Positions 52,494-62,324 of a stretch of 64,000 bases of DNA are shown in pieces (position 1 is the first letter of the stretch; every line of letters starts with the position of its first letter). Under the pieces are notes generated by a model. That model did no database searches. It had not been told where the DNA came from and worked only from the letters and a program-made list of their open reading frames with translations. The position numbers and the translations under genes are program-made. Origin of the DNA: Streptomyces sp. NK08204 (GTDB lineage Bacteria; Actinomycetota; Actinomycetes; Streptomycetales; Streptomycetaceae); the NCBI RefSeq assembly GCF_020400585.1, contig NZ_JAINVF010000006.1:307628-371627 (forward strand), in the 5' to 3' direction.

Positions 52494-54776
52494 TCACTTC
52501 TCCGGCAGCGCCGTCCTCTCCGCGGTCCACGGCTTCGCGGACCGGTCCGGCACGAGGCCGAGCGGGCGGGCCAGGCCGGAGACCGCCTCGTCCAGCCGCT
52601 GGAGATGCCGCAGGACCCGGTCCGTGACCCGGCCGTAGCGAGGGGTGCCCAGCGTGCCCGGCTCCAGCATCGAGGCGATGCTCGGGCCCGTCTCCACCGA
52701 CGCCGGGGACCGCGGATCCGCCACGTGCGCGGCGATCGCCTCGATGTTGCGCACGATCCGGGCACCCGCCCCGCGCAACCGCGGATCCGCCGCGATCGCC
52801 GGGTGGGTCGGCAGCAGCTCGGCGGTCGCCGCGAGTGAACGTCCGTGGTACGCGCAGGTCTCCAGCAGCGCCACGACATAGCGGGCGGTGTCCCGGCGGG
52901 CGCGCAGCGGGGTGATCGGATGGGTCAGCGGCTGGGTGGCCGCGCGCAGGTCGGCCAGTGCCTGGTCCAGCTCGCGCGCCCGCTCCACCAGATCGGCGAC
53001 CGGTCCGCCGCTCAGCTGGTCGACGGCGGCCCGGGTGACATCGGCGAGCCGGTCCAGTACGCCGACGAGCAGCTCGTTGGTACGCCGGTCGGTCCCGACC
53101 GGCAGCACCAGCGCCGCCGCGATCACCCCGCAGCCCGCGCCGAGCGCCGTCTCCTCCACGCGCAGCAGCAGCACCGACGGGCTGTAGGTGTTCAGCAGCG
53201 TGTACAGCAGGCCCAGCATCGCCGTGACGAAGAACGACATCAGCGTGTAGGACAGCGGCGCGGTGTAGAACATCGCGAAGACGAACAGCAGCACCAGCGC
53301 GAACGCCGTCCACGTGTGGTGCCCGACCAGCCCGGCGAGCCCGATCCCGGCCACCACGCCGAGCACCGTGCCCAGCAGCCGCCGGTAGCCCTTCATCAGG
53401 ATCTCACCCGTGGACGCGGTGTTGAGGAAAACGATCCAGCAGGTCAGCACCGCCCAGTACCAGCGCTGGCTGGACAGCAGCTCGCCGCCGACGATGGCCA
53501 GCGAGGAACCGGCCGCCACCTGCACGGCGGCCCGGGTGGTGGGCCGTCGCAGCCCCGTCGGCCCGGCCTCCTCGGTGGTGCCCCCCTCGCCGGCCTCGAT
53601 GGCCGCGTCCTCCGTGTCCAGCTCCTCCCGGGAGCGAGCGGTCGGCGGGGCGTCGTCGGACGCGTCCAGTGCCCCTTCCAGGGCGAGCCGCAGTCCGAGC
53701 GCGGCCCGCGCCGCCTCGCCCAGACCGCGGAAGACGTCCTGCACGGCCGGGGACGCGCTGGGCAGGTTCTCCTCCTCGCGGTAGCCGAGCAGCCGGTCGC
53801 GGACCCGCGACGGCGCGGTGCCCGCCGCCTCACCTGCGGGCACCAGCACCAGCAGCCGCAGTGCCCGCAGGTCCCGGCGCAGTCCGGCCGTCGCCTCGTC
53901 CCGCACCGGAAGCTCGCCGCCCAGGGGCAGCGCCGCCCCCGGCAGGTGCAGGGTGAGGGTGTCGGTGCGCTCGGCGCTGCGCGCCGTGAGCAGCAGCAGT
54001 CCGAGCCGCTCGGCGGCGATCTCGGCTTCCGCGATCCGGCGTTGCAGCAGCCGGGCCAGTGCCTCGTCGCTGGTGCCGTCCGCCAGCCGCCCCTGGATCA
54101 TCAGCGCCGTCTCGTGCAGCCGGGCGGTGCCCGTGCGCAGGTCCGCCAGGACCTTGTCCACCTCCTCGGGCCCGGCGTCCAGCAGCTCCAGCTGCGTGCC
54201 GATCAGCTGGCCCAGCCGGGCCCGGAAGGCCCGCCGCAGCCGGTCCAGCGTGCCCGCCGGGGTCTGCGGCACCAGCACGAAACGGGCGGCGGCGCTGCAC
54301 CCGAACGCCACGCCGATGACGCCGTAGAGGGCGGGCAGCACGGAGACGGTCGCGTGCACGAACAGGGAGAGGAAATAGATCTGGAAGCCGATCAGGCCGA
54401 GCGCCGTACCGCGGTCGCCGAACCGGCGGCCGTAGACGGCGCAGAAGATGAGGGCGACGAAGAACAGGTCGCCGGCCACGACGTGCCGGTTCAGCAGCGT
54501 CCCGAGCGACACCGAGACCAGTGCCACGGGCAGGCCCAGCGCGAGCGTGACCGCCTGCCGCGAGCGCTGCCTCTCCCGGACGGCGAACGTGGCGACCATC
54601 GCCGCCATGGCACCCGCGACCAACTGGGGCACCGGAACCCGCAAGGCGGCCAGGACGGCGAGGGTGAGACCGAGGGCGGTGACCGTGCGCAGACCGGCGG
54701 TCAGCCGCAGCAGCCCGGGATCGCACGCCGCGAGCCGGTCACGCACCCGTACCCGCCCCGAGCGTCCCGCCGTCCT
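52494..54776 (-). CDS. FUSC-family aromatic-acid-exporter-like membrane protein
   Basis: About 760 residues. Two membrane halves of four to six spans each (LTAGLRTVTALGLTLAVLAA through SVLPALYGVIGVAFGCSAAA; and AAVQVAAGSSLAIVGGELLS through GAGCGVIAAALVLPVG) are separated by a long soluble helical region. SSQRWYWAVLTCWIVFLNTA and GYRRLLGTVLGVVAGIGLAG are typical of FUSC/YccS proteins. The role is uncertain; relatives export hydroxybenzoates. GTG 54776 is chosen; GTG 54818, 11 bases after the upstream stop, is also possible. It may be co-transcribed with the NADH dehydrogenase gene. Confidence 0.82.
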   Translation of the reverse strand, partial: RTAGRSGRVRVRDRLAACDPGLLRLTAGLRTVTALGLTLAVLAALRVPVPQLVAGAMAAMVATFAVRERQRSRQAVTLALGLPVALVSVSLGTLLNRHVVAGDLFFVALIFCAVYGRRFGDRGTALGLIGFQIYFLSLFVHATVSVLPALYGVIGVAFGCSAAARFVLVPQTPAGTLDRLRRAFRARLGQLIGTQLELLDAGPEEVDKVLADLRTGTARLHETALMIQGRLADGTSDEALARLLQRRIAEAEIAAERLGLLLLTARSAERTDTLTLHLPGAALPLGGELPVRDEATAGLRRDLRALRLLVLVPAGEAAGTAPSRVRDRLLGYREEENLPSASPAVQDVFRGLGEAARAALGLRLALEGALDASDDAPPTARSREELDTEDAAIEAGEGGTTEEAGPTGLRRPTTRAAVQVAAGSSLAIVGGELLSSQRWYWAVLTCWIVFLNTASTGEILMKGYRRLLGTVLGVVAGIGLAGLVGHHTWTAFALVLLFVFAMFYTAPLSYTLMSFFVTAMLGLLYTLLNTYSPSVLLLRVEETALGAGCGVIAAALVLPVGTDRRTNELLVGVLDRLADVTRAAVDQLSGGPVADLVERARELDQALADLRAATQPLTHPITPLRARRDTARYVVALLETCAYHGRSLAATAELLPTHPAIAADPRLRGAGARIVRNIEAIAAHVADPRSPASVETGPSIASMLEPGTLGTPRYGRVTDRVLRHLQRLDEAVSGLARPLGLVPDRSAKPWTAERTALPEK

Positions 54777-54828
54777 CACGCCGCCGCGCTCTTCGCCGTA
54801 CCGGAACCCGGTCTGCACACCGGCGGTG

Positions 54829-56205
54829 TCAGGGGCTTCCCGCGGTCTCGCCCTCCACCCGGGCGCGGACCTGCTCCGGCGTCAGATAGGCGTCCGTGAA
54901 CTCGAAGTCCTTCAGCCGGGCGGGCTTGCGCGCCTGGAACCCGGTGCGGACGAAATCGTCGCCCGCGACCGCGTTCAGCAGCCAGTTGGTCAGCACGCGG
55001 GCCTTGGCGACGTTCGTGCGCAGCGCCGACCAGTGGTATCCGCGGGCCACCACCTGGGCCGGCACCCCGCGCAGCTCGATGCCGAGCGGCTTGGACACGG
55101 CGTCCTTGCCGCCGAGGTCGACCACGAGCCCCAGGTCGTGATGCATGTACGGCGTCAGCGGCCGGCCCCGCAGGGCCGCGATGACGTTGTCGGCGACCTT
55201 CCTGCCCTGGCGCGTGGCGTGCTGGGCGGTGGGCGGGCAGACCGCACCGTGCCGGCCCTTGGCCGTGTCCGGCACGGCCGCCGCGTCGCCGAGCGCGAAC
55301 ACCCCGTCGTGGCCCGGCAGCGTCATCTCGGCGGTGACCGCGAGCCGGCCCCGGACCGTCTCCGCGCCGAGCGTCGCGATCAGCGGGCTGGCGACCACAC
55401 CGGCCGTCCAGATCAGGGTGTGGGTCGGCACCACCCGCCCGTCGGTGAACGTCACCTCGTGCGCGCCCGCCTTCTCGACCGACACCCCGAGCGAGACCTC
55501 GATCCCGCGCCGGCCCAGGATCTCCTGCGCGCTGCGGCCGAGCTTCTCGCCCAGCTCCGGCATGAGCTTCGGCGCGATGTCGATCAGATGCCACCTGATC
55601 AGCGCCGGGTCCAGGCGCGGATAACGCTCGAGGGCCCCGTGCGTGAGCCGCTGCAGACAGGCCGCGGTCTCGGTGCCGGCGTACCCGCCGCCGACCACCA
55701 CGAACTGCAGCCGCGCGGCCTGCTCGGCACGGTTGTCCGCGGCGTCCGCAAGGTCGAGCTGCGAGATGACGTGGTCGCGGATGTAGGCGGCCTCCGCCAG
55801 GGTCTTCATCCCGAAGGCGTGCTCGCTCAGCCCCGGGATGTCGAAGGTCCGGGTCACGCTGCCCGGTGCCAGCACGATGTAGTCGTACGGCTCGTCGACG
55901 ATCCGGTCGGTGATGGTGCGCACGACGCACACCTTGGCCTTCAGGTCCACGCCGATCGCGCCCCCCGGAAGGATGCGCGTGCGGTACTTCCTGCTGCGGC
56001 GCAACGACAGGGCGATCGACTGCGGTGTGAGCACACCCGAGGCGACCTGGGGCAGCAAGGGCAGATAGAGCTGGTAGGAGTTCGGCGTCACCAGGGTGAG
56101 GTCGGCCTCGGCGGGGGCGAGCTTGCGCTCCAGGCGGCGGACGCACTCGACTCCGGCGAAGCCTGCGCCGACCACCAGGATCCTGGGTCGTGTCACGATG
56201 TCCAT
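54829..56205 (-). CDS. ndh: type II NADH dehydrogenase (NDH-2)
   Basis: 458 residues. Two dinucleotide folds: FAD site ILVVGAGFAGVECVRRLE and NADH site LQFVVVGGGYAGTETAACLQ. The quinone-site-like motif VCPPTAQHATRQGRKVADNV and FALGDAAAVPDTAKG are as in bacterial NDH-2. It oxidises NADH and reduces menaquinone without pumping protons, attached to the inner membrane face through its C-terminal helices. ATG 56205 follows CAGGAAGGG; the open upstream frame is not supported. Confidence 0.9.
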   Translation of the reverse strand: MDIVTRPRILVVGAGFAGVECVRRLERKLAPAEADLTLVTPNSYQLYLPLLPQVASGVLTPQSIALSLRRSRKYRTRILPGGAIGVDLKAKVCVVRTITDRIVDEPYDYIVLAPGSVTRTFDIPGLSEHAFGMKTLAEAAYIRDHVISQLDLADAADNRAEQAARLQFVVVGGGYAGTETAACLQRLTHGALERYPRLDPALIRWHLIDIAPKLMPELGEKLGRSAQEILGRRGIEVSLGVSVEKAGAHEVTFTDGRVVPTHTLIWTAGVVASPLIATLGAETVRGRLAVTAEMTLPGHDGVFALGDAAAVPDTAKGRHGAVCPPTAQHATRQGRKVADNVIAALRGRPLTPYMHHDLGLVVDLGGKDAVSKPLGIELRGVPAQVVARGYHWSALRTNVAKARVLTNWLLNAVAGDDFVRTGFQARKPARLKDFEFTDAYLTPEQVRARVEGETAGSP

Positions 56206-56388
56206 CCCTTCCTGCGGCTCCAGGCGGTCCGACTCGACGCCGTTCGGGCGCCCTGGATCGCTGCGCACCGCCTTCGATCCCACCGCGCTCCGAGCCGTGG
56301 CGCCAGCCGGGTGCGGCAGGCAGACGAACGGGTGCGCGCCGGCACGCTCCTTGGCAGGCGGAGTAACCGGAAGCCGTACGGATACACC

Positions 56389-56820
56389 TCACCAGGGCAG
56401 GAACACATGGATGTCCTTGCCGCGGTCGTCGACGACGACGCTCACCTGGTGACACAGCGTCTGCACCAGGTGCCAGCCGATGCCGCCGCCGCCCGTGCGC
56501 GGCCGGAAGGGGCGCGGCTCGGGCCGCGTCCTGCTGGTGTCGCGCATCGTGACGTGCACTCCGTCGAAGGTCCGGCGCAGGCTCAGCCCGAAGGGTCCGG
56601 GGGCGTACTGGACGGCGTTGGCGGCCAGCTCGGTGACGACCAGCAGGATGTCGTCCCAGTGCTCGGGCATGCCGGGCGGCGAGTTCCGCGCGAGGACGCT
56701 CAGGAACTCCTCCGCCGCGAGCCGCGCCCCGGTGACATTGCGCAGCTCACCCGGGAAGGAGAACGTACGCTGGTACTCCTCCTCCGCCGGTATGCCGTTC
56801 CTGCGCCTGTCCGCCATCAC
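56389..56820 (-). CDS. RsbW-like ATP-binding regulatory protein (HATPase_c_2)
   Basis: About 143 residues. The ATPase fold has the N box DDILLVVTELAANAVQYAPG and the G box RTGGGGIGWHLVQTLCHQV. Streptomyces carries many such small proteins, acting as anti-sigma kinases or as partners of PP2C phosphatases and STAS proteins. No partner gene adjoins. GTG 56820 or ATG 56817 are the best starts, with GGAGG eight to eleven bases before them; GTG 56835 overlaps that site and is less likely. Confidence 0.85.
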   Translation of the reverse strand: MMADRRRNGIPAEEEYQRTFSFPGELRNVTGARLAAEEFLSVLARNSPPGMPEHWDDILLVVTELAANAVQYAPGPFGLSLRRTFDGVHVTMRDTSRTRPEPRPFRPRTGGGGIGWHLVQTLCHQVSVVVDDRGKDIHVFLPW

Positions 56821-56879
56821 GTCGCCGACCTCCACGCTGCGAGTTCCCGTACTCGCACCGGGTACGCGTCGGCAATTTC

Positions 56880-58784
56880 TCAGCGGAAGACGCTGTCCGG
56901 CTCCTCCCAGTCGGCCGGCTCCCGCGTCCCGGGCCGTCCGAAGGTGCGGGAGCGCGCCGCGTACATCGCGTCGATCTGAGCGGCGTAGTGCCGGGTGATG
57001 GCCTCCCTGCGCAGCTTCATGGACGGCGTGAGCAGCCCGTTGTCCTGGGCGAACGGCTCCTGCAGCACCAGGTGGACCCGGATGGACTCGGCACGGGACA
57101 CCGCGCTGTTGGCGCTCGACACCGCCCGTGCGATCTCCTCCCGCAGCGCGTTCTCCTCCCGCGCCTCCCGGGCCTTGGCGTCCCCGGACAGCGCCAGGGC
57201 GGACCGCCAGTGCGCGAGGAAGTCCGGGTCCAGGGTGATCAGCGCGCCGACGCAGGGACGGCCGTCGCCGACGACCACCGCCTGGTGGACCAGCGGATGC
57301 ATACGCAGCCGCTGCTCCAACGGCGCCGGGGCCACGCTCTGGCCACCGCTGGTGACGATGACGTCCTTCTTGCGGCCCGTGATCGTCAGAAAGCCCTCGG
57401 CATCGAGGTGCCCGATGTCCCCGGTGGCCAGCCAGTCACCGCGCAGCGCCGCCCGCGTCCTCGGCTCGTCGCTGATGTAGCCCTGGAACACCGACGGCCC
57501 CCGCACCAGGATCTCCCCGTCGTCGGCCACCCGGATCTCGGTGCCCGGCAGCGCATGACCCACGGTGCCCGACTTCTCCCGGCCCAGCGGCTGCATGGTG
57601 ACCCCGCCGGAGGTCTCCGTCAGCCCGTACCCGTCATGGACGAACAGGCCGATGCCCGCATAGAACAGGGACAGGTCCCGGCTGAGCGACGACCCGGCCG
57701 AGGTGCCCCGCACCACGCGCCCGCCGAGCGCGGCCCGCAGCTTGCGGTACACGGTCCGCTCGTACAGCGCGTGCTGCACCCTGAGATCGAACCCGGGACC
57801 CGCCCCGGTTCCCAGCCGCGCGCGTTGCTGTGCCTCGGCGAAGTCCCGCGCGGTCTGCGCGGCCCGCTCGAACAGGGCACCCCGGCCCGCCTGCTGGGAG
57901 CCGCGCAGGAACGTCTTGTACAGCTTCTCGAACACCGACGGCACCCCGTACAGATACGTCGGCCGGAAGGTGCGCAGCCCCGATGTCACTGCCGTCTCGG
58001 TGCACTCCGGCTCGTGCGCCAGCAGGATCCCGCCGCGCACGCAGATGAGCTGGATCATGAGCCCGTACACATGGGAGAACGGCAGGAAGGCCAGCACGGA
58101 CGGCTGTTCGCCCGGAGGAGCCGCCGTGTGGCCCCAGCCGGCGAGCAGGGTGTCGCACGGGTAGGCCAGACCGCGATGGGTCAGCGCGCAGCCCAGCGGC
58201 CGGCCCGAGGTGCCGGAGGTGTAGACGACGGCCGCCGTCGAGTCCGGCAGCACGATCCGGCGCAGCGACTCCACCGTGGTCAGCGGGATGTCCGCGCCCC
58301 GCTCCGCCAGCTCGCGCAGCAGGCCCGCGTCCAGCTGCCACACGTGCCGCAGCCGGGGCAGGCCCGCGCACACCGTGCCGACGGTCATGACGCCCTGCTC
58401 GTCCTCCACCACGACGGCCACGCAGTCGGCGTCCCGCAGGATCCACTCGACCTGGTCGCGGGACGAGGCCGGATGGACCGCTACGACCTCCGCGCCGACG
58501 GCCCACAGCGCGTGACTGAGCACGGTCCACTCGTAGCGGGTGCGGGACATCAGGGCCACGCGGTGGCCCGGCGAGATGCCGGCGGCGACCAGTCCCTTGG
58601 CCAGGTCGACCACTTCGTCCCGCAGCTCGACCGCCGTCACCTCCTCCCAGCGGTCGGCGGCGCGATCCGGGCGGCGCGCGAGCACGGGCAGGGTCGGGTG
58701 GCGTTCGGCTGTGTCGAAGATGCTGTCGGCGAGGCCGCCGGTGAGCGGCGGGGTGGCCGATGGAGCGAGGGCGACGTCCTGCAT
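56880..58784 (-). CDS. AMP-dependent long-chain acyl-CoA synthetase (FadD15-like)
   Basis: 634 residues of the adenylate-forming superfamily. A3 motif YTSGTSGRPLGC carries Leu where Lys is usual; A5 is DGYGLTETSGG, A7 is WLATGDIGHLD, A8 is ITGRKKDVIVTSGG and the catalytic Lys is in LLTPSMKLRRE. It has the FadD15-type insertion of AAQTARDFAEAQQRARLG. It activates long-chain fatty acids to acyl-AMP and then acyl-CoA. ATG 58784 follows GGGAGCAGCGC. The A3 Lys loss does not preclude activity, since the C-terminal Lys is the catalytic one. Confidence 0.88.
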   Translation of the reverse strand: MQDVALAPSATPPLTGGLADSIFDTAERHPTLPVLARRPDRAADRWEEVTAVELRDEVVDLAKGLVAAGISPGHRVALMSRTRYEWTVLSHALWAVGAEVVAVHPASSRDQVEWILRDADCVAVVVEDEQGVMTVGTVCAGLPRLRHVWQLDAGLLRELAERGADIPLTTVESLRRIVLPDSTAAVVYTSGTSGRPLGCALTHRGLAYPCDTLLAGWGHTAAPPGEQPSVLAFLPFSHVYGLMIQLICVRGGILLAHEPECTETAVTSGLRTFRPTYLYGVPSVFEKLYKTFLRGSQQAGRGALFERAAQTARDFAEAQQRARLGTGAGPGFDLRVQHALYERTVYRKLRAALGGRVVRGTSAGSSLSRDLSLFYAGIGLFVHDGYGLTETSGGVTMQPLGREKSGTVGHALPGTEIRVADDGEILVRGPSVFQGYISDEPRTRAALRGDWLATGDIGHLDAEGFLTITGRKKDVIVTSGGQSVAPAPLEQRLRMHPLVHQAVVVGDGRPCVGALITLDPDFLAHWRSALALSGDAKAREAREENALREEIARAVSSANSAVSRAESIRVHLVLQEPFAQDNGLLTPSMKLRREAITRHYAAQIDAMYAARSRTFGRPGTREPADWEEPDSVFR

Positions 58785-58930
58785 GCGCTGCTCCCGGTGG
58801 GTACGGAGGGTCACTCCGCCGCCCGGCTGTGCGGTCGGCGGTGCTCGAATCTAGCCCAGGGAGCGGGTTCCGGCGCCCGGAACAGGCAAGTCGTGATCGG
58901 CTGATGATCTGCGCCGGTCCCGGGCGACCC

Positions 58931-60046
58931 TCAGTCCTGGGTGCGGCGCACACACTCGGTGACGACGCTGCGCAGACTGCCCGTCTGCTCCAGCAGCAGC
59001 CGCTGCTCGCGTGCGCCGTTGCCCCGGCGCATCAGTTCGGCGACGGCCTCCTCGGCCAGGGCGGCGTCACCGTGGTCGGCCAGCGCCTGCCCGCTGTGCT
59101 CCAGCAGCGAGCGCAGCACCTGTTCGGCGGGTCTGGGCCGCATGGTCACGGGGTCGAGCAGGTCCTTGTCCAGACCCGAGTGGGCGGCATGCCAGGCGGC
59201 CATTCTGAGCAGGCTCACGCTGTGGTCCAGCGGCGGCCGGCCGGCCCGCCAGTCGCGTGCCGCCGTCTCCACCAGGGCGCGGGCCAGCGCGGCGACGAGG
59301 ACGGTGGTGGCCGCCCGCAGGCACACGTCCGCCACCCGTATCTCCACCGTCGGGTGCTTCGCGGACAGGCGTGCGTCGAAGTAGACCATCGCCCCGTCGA
59401 GGATGACCCCGCTGGCCACCATGTCCGCCACCTGCCGGTGGTACCGCTCGGCCGAGCCGAACAGCTCGGTCGGCCCCGACGACGGACAGCGCGCCCACAG
59501 CCGGCTGCGGTACCCGGCGTAGCCGGTGTCCTGGCCCTGCCAGAACGGTGAGTTGGCGCTGATCGCGCGGAGCACCGCGAGCCACGGCCGGAGCCGGTCG
59601 ATGACGGCGACGCCCTCCTCGTCGGACTCCACCGCCACATGCACATGGCAGCCGCACACGAGCTGGTCGTGCGTGGCGGTCCCGAACTGCCCGGCCATCC
59701 ACTCGTAGCGTTCGCGCCGGGTGAGCGCGGGGGTGATCGGCAGCGGACAGGTGGCGAGCGCGGCGACGGCGCCACCTGCCTCCCCGGCGAGCAGGGCCGC
59801 CTCCTTGCGGCAGTGCACGATCTCGGCGCGCAGGTCCGCCATGTCCCGCTGCGGATGCGTGGCGAACTCCAGCATCTGCCCGAACAGCTCCTCCTGGAAC
59901 ACGTCCTGCCCGCGATGGTCCTCGGCGGCACGGGCGAGGACGGCGGCCGACAGTGCCTTCGGCTCCCCGCTGTCCGCGTCGACCAGAAGCAGTTCCTCCT
60001 CCACTCCGACAGTGCGCACGCCGTACCGCCCTTCTGTCCATGCCAC
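58931..60046 (-). CDS. YbdK-type carboxylate-amine ligase (glutamate-cysteine ligase 2 family)
   Basis: 371 residues of the GCS2 family: VGVEEELLLVDADSGEPKAL, the metal and ATP-binding block VFQEELFGQMLEFATHPQRD, CGCHVHVAVESDEEGVAVID and KHPTVEIRVADVCLRA. Such enzymes join a carboxylate to an amine with ATP; E. coli YbdK has weak glutamate-cysteine ligase activity, while actinobacteria make mycothiol, so the true substrates are unknown here. The start GTG 60046 lacks a strong ribosome site. It is 66 bases downstream of glgB and may be read through from it. Confidence 0.87.
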   Translation of the reverse strand: MAWTEGRYGVRTVGVEEELLLVDADSGEPKALSAAVLARAAEDHRGQDVFQEELFGQMLEFATHPQRDMADLRAEIVHCRKEAALLAGEAGGAVAALATCPLPITPALTRRERYEWMAGQFGTATHDQLVCGCHVHVAVESDEEGVAVIDRLRPWLAVLRAISANSPFWQGQDTGYAGYRSRLWARCPSSGPTELFGSAERYHRQVADMVASGVILDGAMVYFDARLSAKHPTVEIRVADVCLRAATTVLVAALARALVETAARDWRAGRPPLDHSVSLLRMAAWHAAHSGLDKDLLDPVTMRPRPAEQVLRSLLEHSGQALADHGDAALAEEAVAELMRRGNGAREQRLLLEQTGSLRSVVTECVRRTQD

Positions 60047-60112
60047 ATGGAGCAGCCGTGGGTCTGTACGAGCCTGACTGCCCGTCGCAGAGGGGCGCCG
60101 ACACCTGCGGGC

Positions 60113-62320
60113 TCAGCGCACGGGCGTCAACCAGACAGTGGCGAGCGGTGGCAGCCGGAGCCGGAGGAACCCGTCCTCGGGCTTCAGGGCCCCCGGAGCA
60201 CCGACGCCGACACCGCTGCCGCCGTAACGCGTGTCGTCCGTGTTCAGCGCCTCCTGCCAGGCCGGGACCTCGTCGGGGACCCGGAGGCGGTAGTCCTCAC
60301 GGACGACGGGGGACAGGTTCGAGGCCGCCAGCAGGGGCGTGCCGTCGGCGGCGAACCGCAGGAACGCGAAGACATTGTCGTCCGCCGCGTCACACAGCAC
60401 CCACCGGAAACCGCCCGGATCGGTGTCCCGCTGCCACAGCGCCGGTGTCGCCCGGTACCGGGTGTTCAGCTCCCGCACCAGATCCCGCACACCCCGGTGG
60501 TCACCGGCGGAGTGGTAGTCGTCGTCGAGCAGCCACCACTCGGGCCCCTGCTCGTGCGACCACTCGGCGCCCTGCGCGAACTCCTGGCCCATGAAGAGCA
60601 ACTGCTTGCCCGGGTGGGCCCACATGAAGGCGAGATAGGCGCGGTGGTTGGCGCGCCGCTGCCACCAGTCGCCGGGCATCTTCGACACCAGCGCCTGCTT
60701 GCCGTGGACGACCTCGTCGTGGGAGATCGGCAGGACGTAGTTCTCGCTGTAGGCGTACACCATCGAGAAGGTCATCTCGTTGTGGTGGTACCTGCGGTGC
60801 ACCGGCTCGTGCTGGATGTACTCCAGCGAGTCGTGCATCCAGCCCATGTTCCACTTCAGTCCGAAGCCGAGGCCGCCGCTGTCCGTCGGCCGGGTCACGC
60901 CGTCCCACGCCGTGGACTCCTCGGCGATGGTCACCACACCCGGGCAGCGCCGGTAGACCGTGGCGTTCATCTCCTGGAGGAAGGCGACCGCGTCCAGGTC
61001 CTCCCGCCCGCCGAACACGTTCGGCTCCCACTGCCCGGAGTCGCGGGAGTAGTCGAGGTAGAGCATGGAGGCGACCGCGTCCACGCGCAGGCCGTCGATG
61101 TGGAACTCCTCGCACCAGTACACCGCGTTGGCGACCAGGAAGTTGCGCACCTCGGTGCGCCCGTAGTCGAACTCGTACGTCCCCCAGTCCGGATGCTCGG
61201 CCCGCCGCCAGTCGCCGGGCTCGTACAAGGCGTCGCCGTCGAACCGGGCCAGCGCCCAGTCGTCCTTGGGGAAGTGCGCGGGCACCCAGTCCATGATCAC
61301 GCCGATGCCGGCCCGGTGCAGTGCGTCCACCAGGTGTCTGAAGTCGTCCGGGGAACCGAGGCGGGGCGTGGGCGCGTAGTAGGAGGTGACCTGGTAGCCC
61401 CAGGAACCGCTGAACGGGTGCCCGGCGACCGGCATCAGCTCCACGTGCGTGAAGCCCATCTCCTTCACGTAGGCCGGGAGTTCCTCCGCCAGTCCGCGAT
61501 AGGTCAGCCCGGGTCGCCACGAGGGCAGATGCACCTCGTACACCGAGAACGGCGCCTCGTGCACCGGGGTGTCACCGCGGTGCGCCATCCACTCCGCGTC
61601 CCCCCACTCGTACCGCGACACCGCCACGACCGACGCCGTGTCCGGCGGCATCTCCGTGCGCCGTGCCATCGGGTCGGCCTTGAGGAACCGGTGACCGTGG
61701 CGGGAGGTGATCTGGAACTTGTACCGGGTGCCCTCGCCGATGTCCGGCAGGAACAGCTCCCACACGCCGGACGCGCCCAGTGAACGCATCGGGTACTGGG
61801 TGCCGTCCCAGTACGTGAAGTCCCCGGCGACGCACACCCCTTGGGCGTTCGGCGCCCACACCGTGAAGCGGGTGCCGCGCACGCCCTGGTGGGTCATCGG
61901 CTCCGCGCCGAGCGCCTTCCACAGCTGCTCGTGCCGGCCCTCCCGGATCAGATGCAGGTCCAGCTCGCCGAGGGCGGGCAGGAAGCGGTACGGGTCGTGC
62001 GCCTCCTGCTCGCCGTCGTCGTACGCCACGAGCAGCGTGTACGACGGGATCTCGGGGTACGGCAGCACGGCGGAGAAGAGCCCGCCGCCCTCCGACGCGA
62101 GCTGGTTGCGCACCCCGTCCACCAGCACGCTCACCGAGCGGGCGTTCGGGCGCAGCGCCCGGAACAGGGTGCCGCCCGCAACCGGGTGCGCGCCCAGCAG
62201 GGCGTGCGGATCGTGGTGCGCGCCGCCGAGCAGGCGGTCGCGTTCGGCGGGGGCCAGCGGTACGGCCCTGGCCGCCACGCGCCCCGCGGCCTCGGGCAGT
62301 GAAGTGTCGCGCAATGCCAT
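60113..62320 (-). CDS. glgB: 1,4-alpha-glucan branching enzyme
   Basis: 735 residues. An N-terminal extension and CBM48 module ([33 protein letters not shown]) precede the GH13_9 barrel with [20 protein letters not shown], nucleophile [15 protein letters not shown], acid/base [12 protein letters not shown] and [15 protein letters not shown]. It introduces alpha-1,6 branches into the glucan made by GlgE. ATG 62320 follows GGGGAGG, which overlaps the end of the maltokinase gene; the two are four bases apart and co-transcribed. Confidence 0.94.
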   Translation of the reverse strand: MALRDTSLPEAAGRVAARAVPLAPAERDRLLGGAHHDPHALLGAHPVAGGTLFRALRPNARSVSVLVDGVRNQLASEGGGLFSAVLPYPEIPSYTLLVAYDDGEQEAHDPYRFLPALGELDLHLIREGRHEQLWKALGAEPMTHQGVRGTRFTVWAPNAQGVCVAGDFTYWDGTQYPMRSLGASGVWELFLPDIGEGTRYKFQITSRHGHRFLKADPMARRTEMPPDTASVVAVSRYEWGDAEWMAHRGDTPVHEAPFSVYEVHLPSWRPGLTYRGLAEELPAYVKEMGFTHVELMPVAGHPFSGSWGYQVTSYYAPTPRLGSPDDFRHLVDALHRAGIGVIMDWVPAHFPKDDWALARFDGDALYEPGDWRRAEHPDWGTYEFDYGRTEVRNFLVANAVYWCEEFHIDGLRVDAVASMLYLDYSRDSGQWEPNVFGGREDLDAVAFLQEMNATVYRRCPGVVTIAEESTAWDGVTRPTDSGGLGFGLKWNMGWMHDSLEYIQHEPVHRRYHHNEMTFSMVYAYSENYVLPISHDEVVHGKQALVSKMPGDWWQRRANHRAYLAFMWAHPGKQLLFMGQEFAQGAEWSHEQGPEWWLLDDDYHSAGDHRGVRDLVRELNTRYRATPALWQRDTDPGGFRWVLCDAADDNVFAFLRFAADGTPLLAASNLSPVVREDYRLRVPDEVPAWQEALNTDDTRYGGSGVGVGAPGALKPEDGFLRLRLPPLATVWLTPVR

Positions 62321-62324
62321 GTCG

